Shown here: positions 1 to 8,884 of the stretch, one piece after another | Position numbering within the stretch: the stretch's first letter is position 1 | Layout: every line of letters starts with the position of its first letter | DNA from: Dysgonamonadaceae bacterium | GTDB taxonomy: Bacteria > Bacteroidota > Bacteroidia > Bacteroidales > Azobacteroidaceae | Assembly (NCBI GenBank): GCA_031256775.1 | Contig: JAIRPX010000335.1 | Coordinates: 1 to 41,063, forward strand | Length of the DNA stretch: 41,063 bases | Reading direction: 5' to 3' | Notes under the pieces: model-generated | What the model saw: only the letters and a program-made list of their open reading frames with translations | What the model was told of the DNA's origin: nothing | Database searches by the model: none | Position numbers and translations under genes: made by a program

Positions 1-1515
1 CGTCTCGGAAGTCACATTCGCCCCCGTAGCAGTCGAATTATAGTCCGATTGAAGGTAGTCTTGATCTACTACGCCTACCGGCGAGAAAGAGATGCTCGAT
101 ACGTGGCCGTTACCGTTCAGGGCAGTTCCCTTGTTTACTATTGTCAGCGTTACTTCAGACGCCGAGCCGTAGGTATAGCTGTTGGGAGCAGTAACGCTCA
201 GGTCAAACGTTTCGCCGGTGTCGGCTGTCGCGCTTCCCCACTCGGTTATGCCGGAAGTAGAGCCGCCGGCAGGAATTTCCACGCCATCATCCCACTCGTC
301 TACTATCAATTCAAACTTCACCTGGTTGCTTACCGAGCGCTTGACCTTGATGGTGTATAGCTTGTTAGCTACTATATCCACTTTGCCCTGTAGATCTTTC
401 AGGTCGAGCGAGTAGATTTTCTTTATCCCATAAAGCTCACCTTCAATCATGATTTCCGTCTTCGAGCCGTCGGCCGCCACTTCGGTCGGGTAGAGGTAGA
501 ATACTGCCTTGGCGCGTTCGAGGGAATCTTTGTAGTCGGTTTCATTGTCCGGCAACTGGAAATCGTCGAAGATTTTGTCTTGCTGTCCGTCTACCGGGCT
601 GCCGCTGGACCAGTCAATCGTATCTACTTTGATACTGGGCGTTCCGTTGAGGTTCAGCGTACCGCCGTTGGCCTTGTCAAGAATAACGAATTTGCCGAGA
701 CTGTCGGCAGCCCATGTTGTGGAAGCAACGCCGTCGATGTCGTGCATCCAGCCTGTTCTCTGTGCCTTCGATACATACACGCTCGTAATAACGAAATTCG
801 AATAATCCGAATTGTTCAAAATGTCGAAGCGGGCTACGCGACGTTTGAGGTGGATATCGCTTATCGTACCAGCGCTTGACGGGTCGGATACCTGTACATA
901 GCCGCCTGAACTGGTTTTCGAGCTTATCGACATCGGTAGCGGAGTTGTCAGATTATCGGCTTCCAGTATTTCTCCATTGCTGTCGGCAAGAAGATTGGCC
1001 AGACGCGCTTCAAACTGCGCGCTAGTCGTCTCGTTTACCATCAGCTGACCGGGAATGTTGCCGACAACCAGTCCATCTGCCTTTACCGGCGACGTGCCGT
1101 TCACGTTAGCCACGATGTAGAACTTCGACGGACTGTCGTTGTCCCCTACCGTAATGGTCGCCGTTGTTGTGGGAGAGGAAGCCGTCGTCGAGGCGCCCAT
1201 CTGAATGGTACCACCGTCGAGGCTGAAGAATCCCTGCAGCTTGTCGTCGCTGTCCCTGAACCAGTAAATCCACAGGTCTTCAATCTTGAACTCGTCATCC
1301 AGACCTTGCAGGACGTCGGCGGTGGTTGGGGACGCATACGTTACCCCTTTGTTACCGCCTAGCGGCAATACAAAAGTTAAGGTTCCCTTTGTTCCCGGTA
1401 CTGCCGGCTTGTCGACCGGAAATTCATCATGGCTACAACTCGACAGCCATAGCGCCGACAGAGCCAACACACTTGTCAACATACTGTTGACACACATTTT
1501 TCTTACTTTTTTCAT
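1..1515 (-). CDS. Fimbrillin-like lipoprotein, 3' end cut by window edge
   Basis: The frame stays open for 505 codons from an ATG at 1515 to the window edge, so the C-terminus is missing. The N-terminus is a lipoprotein signal: hydrophobic residues 13-24, then LSSC with the lipidated Cys at 27. The next ~400 residues have the pattern of Bacteroidales fimbrillin-like/FimB-type subunits: a predicted beta-rich body, a segment like KRRVARFDI near residue 225, and a strand ending FELIVDEWDDG. A further Thr/Ser-rich beta module starts after that strand near residue 430, which is unusual because fimbrillins normally end there. The family is inferred from this pattern, not from a unique motif. Base composition is visibly richer in G+C than the genes to its right. 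Expression probably depends on the long leader upstream. It could instead be a non-fimbrial surface lipoprotein. Confidence 0.75.
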   Translation of the reverse strand, partial: MKKVRKMCVNSMLTSVLALSALWLSSCSHDEFPVDKPAVPGTKGTLTFVLPLGGNKGVTYASPTTADVLQGLDDEFKIEDLWIYWFRDSDDKLQGFFSLDGGTIQMGASTTASSPTTTATITVGDNDSPSKFYIVANVNGTSPVKADGLVVGNIPGQLMVNETTSAQFEARLANLLADSNGEILEADNLTTPLPMSISSKTSSGGYVQVSDPSSAGTISDIHLKRRVARFDILNNSDYSNFVITSVYVSKAQRTGWMHDIDGVASTTWAADSLGKFVILDKANGGTLNLNGTPSIKVDTIDWSSGSPVDGQQDKIFDDFQLPDNETDYKDSLERAKAVFYLYPTEVAADGSKTEIMIEGELYGIKKIYSLDLKDLQGKVDIVANKLYTIKVKRSVSNQVKFELIVDEWDDGVEIPAGGSTSGITEWGSATADTGETFDLSVTAPNSYTYGSASEVTLTIVNKGTALNGNGHVSSISFSPVGVVDQDYLQSDYNSTATGANVTSET

Positions 1516-1652
1516 ACTGTTTTGTTAAATAAATAAAATTAATTATATAATACTGAAAATATGATGTTTTTATTACATCCGGATTTTGGTCTCTGCTCAA
1601 CCCCGACCCATATCAAAGGATGAGAAGGGGGAACTGTGTGAATGATTTTATC

Positions 1653-1738
1653 TAAAAAAACGCGCACCGACAGCTTTGTTTATTGAATTAGCAAAGTGTG
1701 AAATGACCATAATATTTTGCTGCCGAACGTGCGCGTTT
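1653..1738 (-). promoter_or_regulatory. Structured RNA element with terminator-like end
   Basis: Read on the minus strand, AAACGCGCAC (1738-1729) pairs perfectly with GTGCGCGTTT (1667-1658). Inside it, after a 3-nt bulge, CGGCAGC pairs with GCTGTCG (one G-U pair). The long loop holds a small CTTTG/CAAAG hairpin. The outer stem ends in a run of seven U, three of which are in the stem. It lies about 140 nt before the fimbrillin-like gene, so it could be an attenuator, a processed small RNA or a terminator. No known riboswitch family is recognised. Confidence 0.45.
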
Positions 1739-1857
1739 AATTTTTGCCTTGGTAAAATATATGTCATGATAACTTTGATCCCCAGATATGAAGGATGGCC
1801 GATTACCTTGCATTGCAGAAATGCGGAACAAAATGATTTTAACATTTCGAAGAAAAA

Positions 1858-1907
1858 CAAACAGTGCAATTGTTTCCCCGCAAGCGGGAAATCAATTGCA
1901 CTGTTTG
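1858..1907. repeat. Long perfect inverted repeat (hairpin)
   Basis: A 15-base arm at 1858-1872 (CAAACAGTGCAATTG) is matched perfectly at 1893-1907. A further TTTCCC/GGGAAA pairing inside it leaves one unpaired T, making about 21 bp of stem around a 7-nt apex. No U-run follows on either strand, so it is not a typical intrinsic terminator. It lies in the proposed leader of the fimbrillin-like gene. Confidence 0.85.
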
Positions 1908-1933
1908 AAATATTTGTGTATAAGGGGGTTAGA

Positions 1934-1969
<36 letters not shown>

Positions 1970-2077
1970 ATCATTTTCGTGTTAACAACCAAATTTTGAA
2001 TGTTAATATTCTTAAAAAGAAGTGTTAAATATATTGAATCCATAGTCATTTTTTGTCCGTTTTAGTCAGGTACGCGA

Positions 2078-2109
2078 CAAAAGTAGACACATTTTTATTC
2101 CCTTCCAAA
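2078..2109 (-). promoter_or_regulatory. Bacteroidota promoter, likely for 1-1515
   Basis: On the minus strand TTTG (2109-2106) is followed after 20 nt by TACTTTTG (2085-2078). This matches the Bacteroidota primary sigma consensus TTTG, about 19 nt, TAnnTTTG. No closer match lies between here and the gene start at 1515, so the transcript would begin near 2070 and carry a leader of about 555 nt. The rest of the 745-base gap between the genes at 1515 and 2261 holds no convincing gene. Confidence 0.6.
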
Positions 2110-2236
2110 TTTTATGATGCAAAAATTCTTAATTCTTCGCTTTTTGTCCGATTGATGACATGTGACGCAGGAAAATTATTTATAACATCTCAAATAATTG
2201 CTAAAGTTTGAATGAGTTCAATAAATAATTTTTTAC

Positions 2237-2244
2237 TACCTTTG
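2237..2244 (+). promoter_or_regulatory. -7 box of the ftsB operon
   Basis: TACCTTTG matches the Bacteroidota TAnnTTTG -7 element, 16 nt before the ATG at 2261. The upstream TTTG at 2207-2210 is 26 nt away, farther than usual, so only the -7 half is well supported. The leader would be very short. Confidence 0.5.
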
Positions 2245-2260
2245 TACGAATCATTATTTT

Positions 2261-2572
2261 ATGAAACTTATATTATCAAACATATTCAAGCAAATCCGGC
2301 CGCCTAAAAACAAATTACGATATGTGATTGCTTTTATTATCTTTGCCTTTTATACTTTTTTCTGGGGTGAGAGTACCGTTATTAAGCGATTTTCTTATAT
2401 TTTGCAAATTAAGCAATTGAAAAAAGAAATTGATTATTACACAAAGCAAAAAGAGGAAAATCTGAAAAAGTTAGACGCCCTGCACAGCGATAATGAAAGT
2501 TTGGAAAAATTGGCACGAGAACAGTATCTTATGACGAAACCCAATGAGGAGCTGTTCATTATTAAAGAATAA
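2261..2572 (+). CDS. Septum formation initiator, FtsB/DivIC family
   Basis: This 103-residue bitopic protein fits the FtsB/DivIC family, which bridges the divisome with FtsL and FtsQ/DivIB. A short cytoplasmic N-terminus is followed by one membrane helix (about residues 22-40). A charged coiled coil then runs from about 47 to 83 (QIKQLKKEIDYYTKQKEEN). The C-terminal block LEKLAREQYLMTKPNEELF is the family signature. Length is normal for the family. It is the first gene of a tight operon: the next ATG begins one base after its stop. Confidence 0.9.
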   Translation: MKLILSNIFKQIRPPKNKLRYVIAFIIFAFYTFFWGESTVIKRFSYILQIKQLKKEIDYYTKQKEENLKKLDALHSDNESLEKLAREQYLMTKPNEELFIIKE

Positions 2573-2573
2573 C

Positions 2574-2921
2574 ATGAAGGCAAAATTCAAAACTTATTTA
2601 TTGTATATTAGCGGTTTCCTTTTAGTGTTTTCTGCTGTTTTTTATATAACGGAATGGAAATTTATTCCATACGTTTATGCGGTCGCGAGCGTAATAATGG
2701 CTGTTCTTTTTCTGACGAATCCGTATCAAGGCGATAATTTCCGTCTCAAACGACTGAACATTCAACAAGCAATTGCCGCTCTATTATGGCCGGTTTCCGC
2801 TTTTCTTATGTTGAAAGGAATGAACGAATGGATGGTTTGTTTGTTCATTTCGGCTGTTCTGCTATCATACGTGGGAATCATCCACAATCACGAAATAAAG
2901 AAAAAAAACAAGAAAGAGTAA
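2574..2921 (+). CDS. Small multi-pass membrane protein, unknown function
   Basis: The 115-residue product has about four hydrophobic helices (roughly 9-27, 32-49, 65-80 and 85-105) and a lysine-rich cytoplasmic tail ending KKKNKKE. I recognise no catalytic motif. The ATG at 2574 is preferred to an earlier in-frame start because it directly follows the ftsB-like stop. The stop overlaps the next start (TAATG), which implies translational coupling. Its place between a divisome gene and an RNA methyltransferase gene suggests a housekeeping envelope role, but nothing more specific can be said. Confidence 0.8.
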   Translation: MKAKFKTYLLYISGFLLVFSAVFYITEWKFIPYVYAVASVIMAVLFLTNPYQGDNFRLKRLNIQQAIAALLWPVSAFLMLKGMNEWMVCLFISAVLLSYVGIIHNHEIKKKNKKE

Positions 2922-3718
2922 TGGAACGCATTACCAGTTTACAAAATGATAAAATCAAAAATATACGCCTGTTAAATGCCAAGGCTCGCGAACGAAAAGA
3001 TCAAGCGCTTTTTATTATAGAAGGAGTCCGTGAGTTGAACTTAGCTATCAACGGCGGGTACCGGATAGATTCGGTTTATCTCTGCCTCGAACTTATGGAT
3101 AAAACTTCCTGTACCGAAATCGTCCGTTGCATTGCTCCATGTAACAGGTTTGAAATAAGTAAAAATATTTTTCAAAAATTAGCTTATCGTGAAGATTCGG
3201 GAGGAATATTGGCGCTGGCCAAACCTCAACCGCACACTTTGGCGGATTTAAATATTTCCAAAAATCCTTTTATTATTGTAATTGAAGCTGTTGAAAAACC
3301 CGGTAATCTGGGAGGTATCTTAAGAACAGCCGATGCCGCCCATATCGACGCCGTGATAGTTTGTGATCAGGCAACCGATATTTATAATCCCAATGTCATT
3401 CGTTCAAGCGTAGGATGCCTGTTTACCGTACCAGTTGTCGTCAGCTCAAATTCCGAAGCATATTCTTTCCTCAAAGAACGGAATATACAGACTTTTGCTG
3501 CAGAACTCACAGCTGCTCAATGGTATCAAGCTATGGATTATACGCAGCCTTCCGCCATTGTCATGGGAAGTGAAGCCAACGGACTAACGGATTTTTGGCT
3601 CCGCCACGCCGATTACCGCATCAAAATTCCCATGCGCGGAGCGATCGATTCTTTAAATGTTTCCGTTTCTACCGCTATTATTACCTTTGAAGCCATGCGA
3701 CAGCGACTGTTTAAATAA
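2921..3718 (+). CDS. SpoU/TrmH-family RNA 2'-O-methyltransferase
   Basis: The 265-residue protein has an N-terminal substrate-binding domain (residues 1-100) of the type seen in RlmB/TsnR-like enzymes. A SPOUT methyltransferase domain with all three SpoU motifs follows: EKPGNLGGILRTA (125-137), VMGSEANGL (214-222) and IPMRGAIDSLNVSVSTAI (236-253). The family uses S-adenosylmethionine to methylate ribose 2'-OH in rRNA or tRNA; the target here is not evident. The ATG at 2921 fits the domain start and overlaps the preceding stop. An upstream in-frame extension is only a shadow of the membrane-protein gene. The 3' end overlaps the convergent serine hydrolase gene by 8 bases. Confidence 0.92.
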   Translation: MERITSLQNDKIKNIRLLNAKARERKDQALFIIEGVRELNLAINGGYRIDSVYLCLELMDKTSCTEIVRCIAPCNRFEISKNIFQKLAYREDSGGILALAKPQPHTLADLNISKNPFIIVIEAVEKPGNLGGILRTADAAHIDAVIVCDQATDIYNPNVIRSSVGCLFTVPVVVSSNSEAYSFLKERNIQTFAAELTAAQWYQAMDYTQPSAIVMGSEANGLTDFWLRHADYRIKIPMRGAIDSLNVSVSTAIITFEAMRQRLFK

Positions 3719-4880
3719 TTTTCATTACTTCATCTACAAAATAATACGTATCGACGTCCAAATGTCCTTTACCGGAGTGAAGAGTATCTTTGCTTTTTCC
3801 CAATCGCACAATGACAACGCTTTTATCGGGAACGACAATGATTCGCTGGCCTAAATGTCCCATCATTCCATAAAAAAGAGGATCATGTTCTTCGTCGATC
3901 CAAATAGAATATCCATACTTTTTGGGTTCATCCTGATCGAAGGCCCGATAATTGGGTGTAATCATCCGCTTTACAAATGCCGAATCCAATAGTTGTTTGC
4001 CATTCCATTTTCCATCCTGAAGCAACAATTGCCCAAATTTAGCAAAGTCCCTTACATTAGAATGAATACAACAAAATGACTTTTCTATTCCCCCGCTGAT
4101 CGACCATAGAGCATCGTGTTCCATTCCCATCGGCTGCCAAAACTCTTCCGATAAATATTGTGCCAGATTTTTCCCCGTAGCCCGCTTCAAGACGATTGCC
4201 AATAATTGTGTGTCCGCCGAACAATACCTGAAATGACCACCCGGCGCTTGGCTGAATCGCCTGTTCAGCAATTGTTTTTCTATATTATTGCCGAAATAAG
4301 CCTGGGTCATTACATTAAAAGGCGAATAATATTCTTCCGTCCAGTCGAAACCGGAAGTCATGGCCGATAAATCACCTACTGTAGCTAAACATCCGAAAGT
4401 ATCGCGCGAAAATTCGGGAATAAAATCAACAAGAGGCTCGTCCAAACTTCGAATAAATCCCTGTTCCAAAGCTTTACCCAATAACATGGTAGTTATGGTT
4501 TTGGCCATTGAAAACGAATTTGTATAACTTTCGGACGAATAATCATCCCAATATTCTTCATACAGCAATTTACCGTCTTTGATAATGGCAAATCCGATGG
4601 TTTGAAAATCCTCCAATTCTTTTCGGAGGGTGTCCGTCAATTGAATATGACCATAATCCGGATGAAAATCCCAATATTGAGGTATTCCTGCGGCAATAAT
4701 ATGATTATCAAAATCGGGATAATCGTCGATATGGGTAGTACGATGACCTTTTAACCATGTTTTTCGAACTGCTTTAAAAATATATCCATTACCCGTAATA
4801 TAAACCGCAAGTATTGCTGCTATCAAGATCGAAAAAATAATTACCAGCGTTATTAAGGAATTTTTTTTTAATGCTATCAT
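3711..4880 (-). CDS. Membrane-anchored serine hydrolase, class C beta-lactamase fold
   Basis: The 389-residue protein starts with an N-terminal membrane anchor (about residues 9-29), followed by a beta-lactamase/D-Ala-D-Ala peptidase-like domain. The nucleophile motif is SMAK at 124-127 (SxxK). YCS at 219-221 takes the place of the usual YxN. A third motif, HLG, lies near residue 342 in place of KTG/HxG. Such enzymes include esterases and D-amino-acid peptidases, and true beta-lactamase activity is unlikely. It is the last gene of the fimbrial unit, 13 bases after the thioredoxin-fold lipoprotein gene. Its 3' end overlaps the RNA methyltransferase gene by 8 bases. The substrate is unknown, and a link to fimbriae is suggested only by position. 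Confidence 0.85.
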   Translation of the reverse strand: MIALKKNSLITLVIIFSILIAAILAVYITGNGYIFKAVRKTWLKGHRTTHIDDYPDFDNHIIAAGIPQYWDFHPDYGHIQLTDTLRKELEDFQTIGFAIIKDGKLLYEEYWDDYSSESYTNSFSMAKTITTMLLGKALEQGFIRSLDEPLVDFIPEFSRDTFGCLATVGDLSAMTSGFDWTEEYYSPFNVMTQAYFGNNIEKQLLNRRFSQAPGGHFRYCSADTQLLAIVLKRATGKNLAQYLSEEFWQPMGMEHDALWSISGGIEKSFCCIHSNVRDFAKFGQLLLQDGKWNGKQLLDSAFVKRMITPNYRAFDQDEPKKYGYSIWIDEEHDPLFYGMMGHLGQRIIVVPDKSVVIVRLGKSKDTLHSGKGHLDVDTYYFVDEVMKII

Positions 4881-4893
4881 TTTTATTTATAAT

Positions 4894-5844
4894 TTACAAT
4901 TCAAAAAATGCTTTCCACCATTTTTCCAATGCGGTATAATCGGCTTCTTTCAGCAAAACGGTTTTATCTTTATCCAACACATAGATACAGGGAATTGTAC
5001 GCAATTCGTACTGCTCTTCCGCTTGAGTACCGGTATAACCGTTAATCCAGTCGGCAGGGATTTCGTCTTTATATTTTCGCCACGCATCTAAATTGTCGCC
5101 TCCATAAAGCGCAAGAATTTTTATTTTTTTGCGCCTTTCTTCCGAACGAATAGTCGGCGAAAAGTGCAAAGCCGTAATTAAATCTTCGCACACGCGACAT
5201 CCGGGATTATAAAACATCAAGAGCATATAGTCGGCTTCCGTTCCATACAAGTGACCTTTCACGCCCGAAGGGAGCGTGTAGGTTAAATCGGAAGCTTTTG
5301 TCCCTACCCTGTTTTTCCGCATCATGGAAAGCCGGTACGACGGACGCAGCTTTTCGCTTTCTGAAGAATGTTTGTCGGAGATAATATGCTCTAATACAGG
5401 AATATAGTACTCATCATTACGAAAAGGCGAATCGGTATTGTATAGATATTTTTCGAACAAATCCAAAAAATAAGTATACATTTTCCGGCTTTTTTCTTTT
5501 CCGGCCAACACTAATGTTTGCTCGATCGACTGCAAAACTACCGGCCGGCCGGCATGAGGCATTATGTCGAGATAATCCACAAAAGCCTGTTCGCTTACCA
5601 CCGGCATGTGAATAAGCGCCGTATCGGTAAAATCATAATGATCCCAATAGTGGGTAATCAGATAATCGGCACGCGCACGCGGCTCTGTGAGCGTTTCCGG
5701 CAAAACCGGCAAAACAAAGGAATGTGTTTTTTCCCGATCGCCTGCCAAATTGAACGGACTTCCGCCCCGCACCTGGTTACAGGCAATAATACTGAAAGCT
5801 AATAACCCGCTTAACAGATTATTAGCTTTTACGATAGATAACAT
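4894..5844 (-). CDS. Thioredoxin-fold lipoprotein (DUF5106-like)
   Basis: The 316-residue protein has a lipoprotein signal with Cys22 (LLAFSIIAC). A helical middle region (about 50-180) resembles DUF5106, and a C-terminal thioredoxin-like domain follows. The redox motif is CRVC (216-219) in the context MLLMFYNPGCRVCE. The cis-proline strand appears as RTIPCIYVLDKDK. This architecture is common in Bacteroidales periplasmic lipoproteins and suggests thiol-disulfide exchange. It lies 41 bases after the DUF4906-like gene and 13 bases before the serine hydrolase, so it is probably cotranscribed with the fimbrial genes. A role in folding fimbrial subunits is possible, but most of those subunits have few Cys beyond the lipidated one. 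Confidence 0.8.
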   Translation of the reverse strand: MLSIVKANNLLSGLLAFSIIACNQVRGGSPFNLAGDREKTHSFVLPVLPETLTEPRARADYLITHYWDHYDFTDTALIHMPVVSEQAFVDYLDIMPHAGRPVVLQSIEQTLVLAGKEKSRKMYTYFLDLFEKYLYNTDSPFRNDEYYIPVLEHIISDKHSSESEKLRPSYRLSMMRKNRVGTKASDLTYTLPSGVKGHLYGTEADYMLLMFYNPGCRVCEDLITALHFSPTIRSEERRKKIKILALYGGDNLDAWRKYKDEIPADWINGYTGTQAEEQYELRTIPCIYVLDKDKTVLLKEADYTALEKWWKAFFEL

Positions 5845-5885
5845 TATTCTATAATTTAAATTATTTCGATTGATCTTGTCTGTAA

Positions 5886-7868
5886 TTAATTACCGTCATC
5901 ATAAAATTCAAAATCTCTCCGTACCTCTTCATAGCCGTTCGATACTGAAAACCGTATGATGGATGATTTCCTTACAGCAGGACGCGAATTTTCATTAGAA
6001 ACTACCCGATATATGGTCAAACCTATATTAGCCGGTATCTCAACTCCAGTTGCAGGGTTCCAGTAAAAATATCCTTTCCCTTCCTGTATATCTCGAAACC
6101 GGGGGGTTGCAGAATAAGCCAAATATTCAGCAGTAGTATAACTCGGTAACTCGGCGATCTCTACATCAGCGTTCGCTGGAAACCATGATACTCCTAAAAA
6201 CCGAGTGGTTGACACCCCGTAAGGCAATTTCAGGCGCAGGTTTTCTTCGGGAATTTTCGGCATACTATTTATTGCAGACAAATCCATGTTTTTTATAATA
6301 TCTTCAATTGTCGTATTGGGCAATGAATTCGGATCATGGAACACAATACTCGGAGGATCTACCGGATATTGAGCTACCACTAAATAATAATGTAAACGTC
6401 CGGCTGTAAAAAGTATATATGCTGCCCGCTGTACATCACCTGTTAAAGTATCCAGATAAAATTGCAGATTGGCAGGGGTTGTCGTATATTTTCGATTCGG
6501 ATCCGGCATAATTCGGTTGTGGTTGTTGTCCTCGTTAAAATAAACTTTTACCCAATCATTGGGATAATTGAGAGGGCGCCGCGTTGTAGCGTCAATAATT
6601 GAATCCAGGCTCCAATCACTTACATCCGTATCAAGATTTAACCGGTTAATTATATCGTTAACACCGTATGTTTTCCTGCTGAAATCGTAATTTTTCTTGG
6701 TCAGGCTCAAATAATTTGTACCGTCAAAAACGATATCCAAATTGTCGTCCGACCAGCTCAATACTTCCACATCCACATTCACAGCTCTTGATTCATAAGC
6801 AGTTCCCTCATCAGGATACCCGCTTCCTGATACATTGTTAATTTTAAATGTATATACATAATTGCGCAACAGGGGCATCAATTGTTTATCAGAGCCTCTA
6901 AAGTCAACCCTGTAATATGTTGGACTTGTATCGGTTCCATAAACGCCTCCGATTACTACGCACAAATTTTCATAGGCGTCGCGCTCAAAAGTATAAATAG
7001 TATTTTTTATAGAAGTAGCGCCGGCAACAGCAACATTGTAACGCAATCCCTGATCTTTATCGAAAGTCACACCCGCAGGAAGAGTCACTTTATTGACGTG
7101 CATGCTATTATTTTCAACAACCAGATTAGCCGCATCCGGTACAATTCGCCCACTCTTATAAGTATTGTAAATCCTCACGCTGTTCAATTTAAAGTTATTT
7201 ACACCGCTTGCAAGTTCTACATTTACTTTGGCCAGCATCCGCAGAAGCCTCATGGAAATCGAATTTGTACTGCTTTCTCTCTCAACCCTTACAAATCCCG
7301 ATTCGCCCCACATTGGAAATTTTGCATAATCGGTTTCACTGTTAGTATTCCAGCCGCCTTCAGCACCTTTTTTAATATTGTCCAAAGAGAATGTCAATTT
7401 GGTAAGAATATCGTTTTTGGTTCGCGGATTTCCTTGTCCGTCATTCCATAATTCACTGTATCTTAATGCAGTATAAGTAGCGGTATCTACATTGGTAATC
7501 ATTACAAACTGTTGCTCGTAATCTTTTACCCGTGCCACGATCGTTACGGTATACATATGGTTTCCCTTAGACGCAGGAGCGCCCCGCAAAGAAGGCGAAT
7601 AATCGTAAACAAGTTCATTCCCGGCATTTCTGCGAAACGCCAAAACATTTATAACAGGGATTGCTTCTTCAGCTGCATCGGAAATTGAACGCAAGCTGGA
7701 AGCCAGCGACGTTTCCGGAATGGAAAGAGCAATTGTAATTTCTTTTTCATCTTCGCCCAGAGGTCCCGGAGGAGTAGGAGTATCTACGATATCAGTACAC
7801 GCAAACATTACGAGCATTATCGCAAACAAGCTCGTCCAATTTTGCCAACTATTTTTTATCTTTCTCAT
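5886..7868 (-). CDS. Fimbrial accessory lipoprotein, DUF4906-like
   Basis: The 660-residue lipoprotein has Cys24 (MLVMFACTD). Residues ~45-370 look like the DUF4906/fimbrillin-related fold: ITIALSIPETS, then VINVLAFRR, FPMWGES near 185 and MRLLRMLAKVNVEL near 205, a pattern shared with FimB/Mfa-type subunits. The C-terminal ~290 residues form a further beta-rich region that I do not recognise. It comes after the Mfa1-like and FimB-like genes, in the position where Mfa loci encode minor or tip subunits (Mfa3-5 in Porphyromonas gingivalis). The family label is by pattern recognition and could change to another Mfa-like family. The surface-fimbrial role is more secure. Confidence 0.7.
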   Translation of the reverse strand: MRKIKNSWQNWTSLFAIMLVMFACTDIVDTPTPPGPLGEDEKEITIALSIPETSLASSLRSISDAAEEAIPVINVLAFRRNAGNELVYDYSPSLRGAPASKGNHMYTVTIVARVKDYEQQFVMITNVDTATYTALRYSELWNDGQGNPRTKNDILTKLTFSLDNIKKGAEGGWNTNSETDYAKFPMWGESGFVRVERESSTNSISMRLLRMLAKVNVELASGVNNFKLNSVRIYNTYKSGRIVPDAANLVVENNSMHVNKVTLPAGVTFDKDQGLRYNVAVAGATSIKNTIYTFERDAYENLCVVIGGVYGTDTSPTYYRVDFRGSDKQLMPLLRNYVYTFKINNVSGSGYPDEGTAYESRAVNVDVEVLSWSDDNLDIVFDGTNYLSLTKKNYDFSRKTYGVNDIINRLNLDTDVSDWSLDSIIDATTRRPLNYPNDWVKVYFNEDNNHNRIMPDPNRKYTTTPANLQFYLDTLTGDVQRAAYILFTAGRLHYYLVVAQYPVDPPSIVFHDPNSLPNTTIEDIIKNMDLSAINSMPKIPEENLRLKLPYGVSTTRFLGVSWFPANADVEIAELPSYTTAEYLAYSATPRFRDIQEGKGYFYWNPATGVEIPANIGLTIYRVVSNENSRPAVRKSSIIRFSVSNGYEEVRRDFEFYDDGN

Positions 7869-7924
7869 ATATTTAATAGTATGTTTTATTTTTTTTATTA
7901 TACAATTTAATTAATTAAAATAAT

Positions 7925-8809
7925 TCAGGGAGCCAGCGGACCGTCTATTGTAATCGAACCCCATCCTTCGATCGTTATTTCCAATCCGCTAAAATAGATA
8001 TGGATATCAAATTCATGCCGTTTCTTCCAATCATTAGGGTAGTTAGCCTGTATTACCGATAATAAGTCGAGGTTGTTTATCAACGCTAAAGCATCACTTG
8101 CACCATGAACATTTAAGGTCGGATGATGCGATTCGTTCAATTTTAAAACCATTATAGAAGCGACAGGCACATCATCCGTTTTAACAAATCCCTTCACGGA
8201 ATAAGAAAAATTATCACTGTCGACTATATTGTTGTCGAAACTGTAAACGTTATTATTATCGTTTACCAAAAAGTTATATCCGTATGTATCCGGATTAGTG
8301 AAATTGTGGAAAAACACATTGATCTTATTCGAATTTCGACGCAAAGGAACCGGAATTACCACATCTTTAGTTTCCGTCAGCACGGTATCGGTATTTCCAT
8401 AAAACAAGGAAAAAATTGTTTCACCCTGCTCTCTTGTTCCGGAGGAAATTTTCATTTTTATCCGCGCTTGCGACCGCGATTCGGGCTGCTCTACCACAAA
8501 AGATGTATCCCTCGTAGCCCATGCTATAAGACTATATTTACTGCCTTCCGAAATAGGAAGAGCCAATTCATATAAATCATTCAGGCTCGGCTTCTCTATG
8601 GTTTCCGTTTTGATAAGACCGTCTTTATCGTCATAGACATAAAGAACCAGTGACTGTATTTCATCGGAACCGATCGCGGGAATTTCATCGCCCGGATCAA
8701 AAAACATTACCCGCATACCTTTATCACAACCCGACCAATCTTCTTTGATACAAGAAGAAAAGAATAACAATAAGCAAATTACCGTACAATAATAATTTAT
8801 TCGATTCAT
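7925..8809 (-). CDS. FimB/Mfa2-family fimbrial anchor subunit
   Basis: The 294-residue lipoprotein has lipidated Cys20 and the opening typical of this family, SSCIKEDWSGCDKGMRVMF. The N-terminal strand region carries IQSLVLYVYDDKDGL, and LRRNSNKINVFFHNF follows near 175. Length is normal for FimB/Mfa2. In P. gingivalis, FimB and Mfa2 hold the fimbria in the outer membrane and limit its length. Position directly after the Mfa1-type major subunit supports the same role here. The gap to the upstream gene is 75 bases with no visible terminator. Confidence 0.88.
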   Translation of the reverse strand: MNRINYYCTVICLLLFFSSCIKEDWSGCDKGMRVMFFDPGDEIPAIGSDEIQSLVLYVYDDKDGLIKTETIEKPSLNDLYELALPISEGSKYSLIAWATRDTSFVVEQPESRSQARIKMKISSGTREQGETIFSLFYGNTDTVLTETKDVVIPVPLRRNSNKINVFFHNFTNPDTYGYNFLVNDNNNVYSFDNNIVDSDNFSYSVKGFVKTDDVPVASIMVLKLNESHHPTLNVHGASDALALINNLDLLSVIQANYPNDWKKRHEFDIHIYFSGLEITIEGWGSITIDGPLAP

Positions 8810-8884
8810 TATATTTTATTTTTCATGTATATAATATATTTATTCATGTCGTATTTTTTTTTTAGACTGTCACTCTCTGTTTTT

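Noticed and set aside
1658-1738. Invertible promoter flanked by inverted repeats
   Set aside because: The arms are only 10 bp, no promoter lies between them, and no recombinase gene is in the window.
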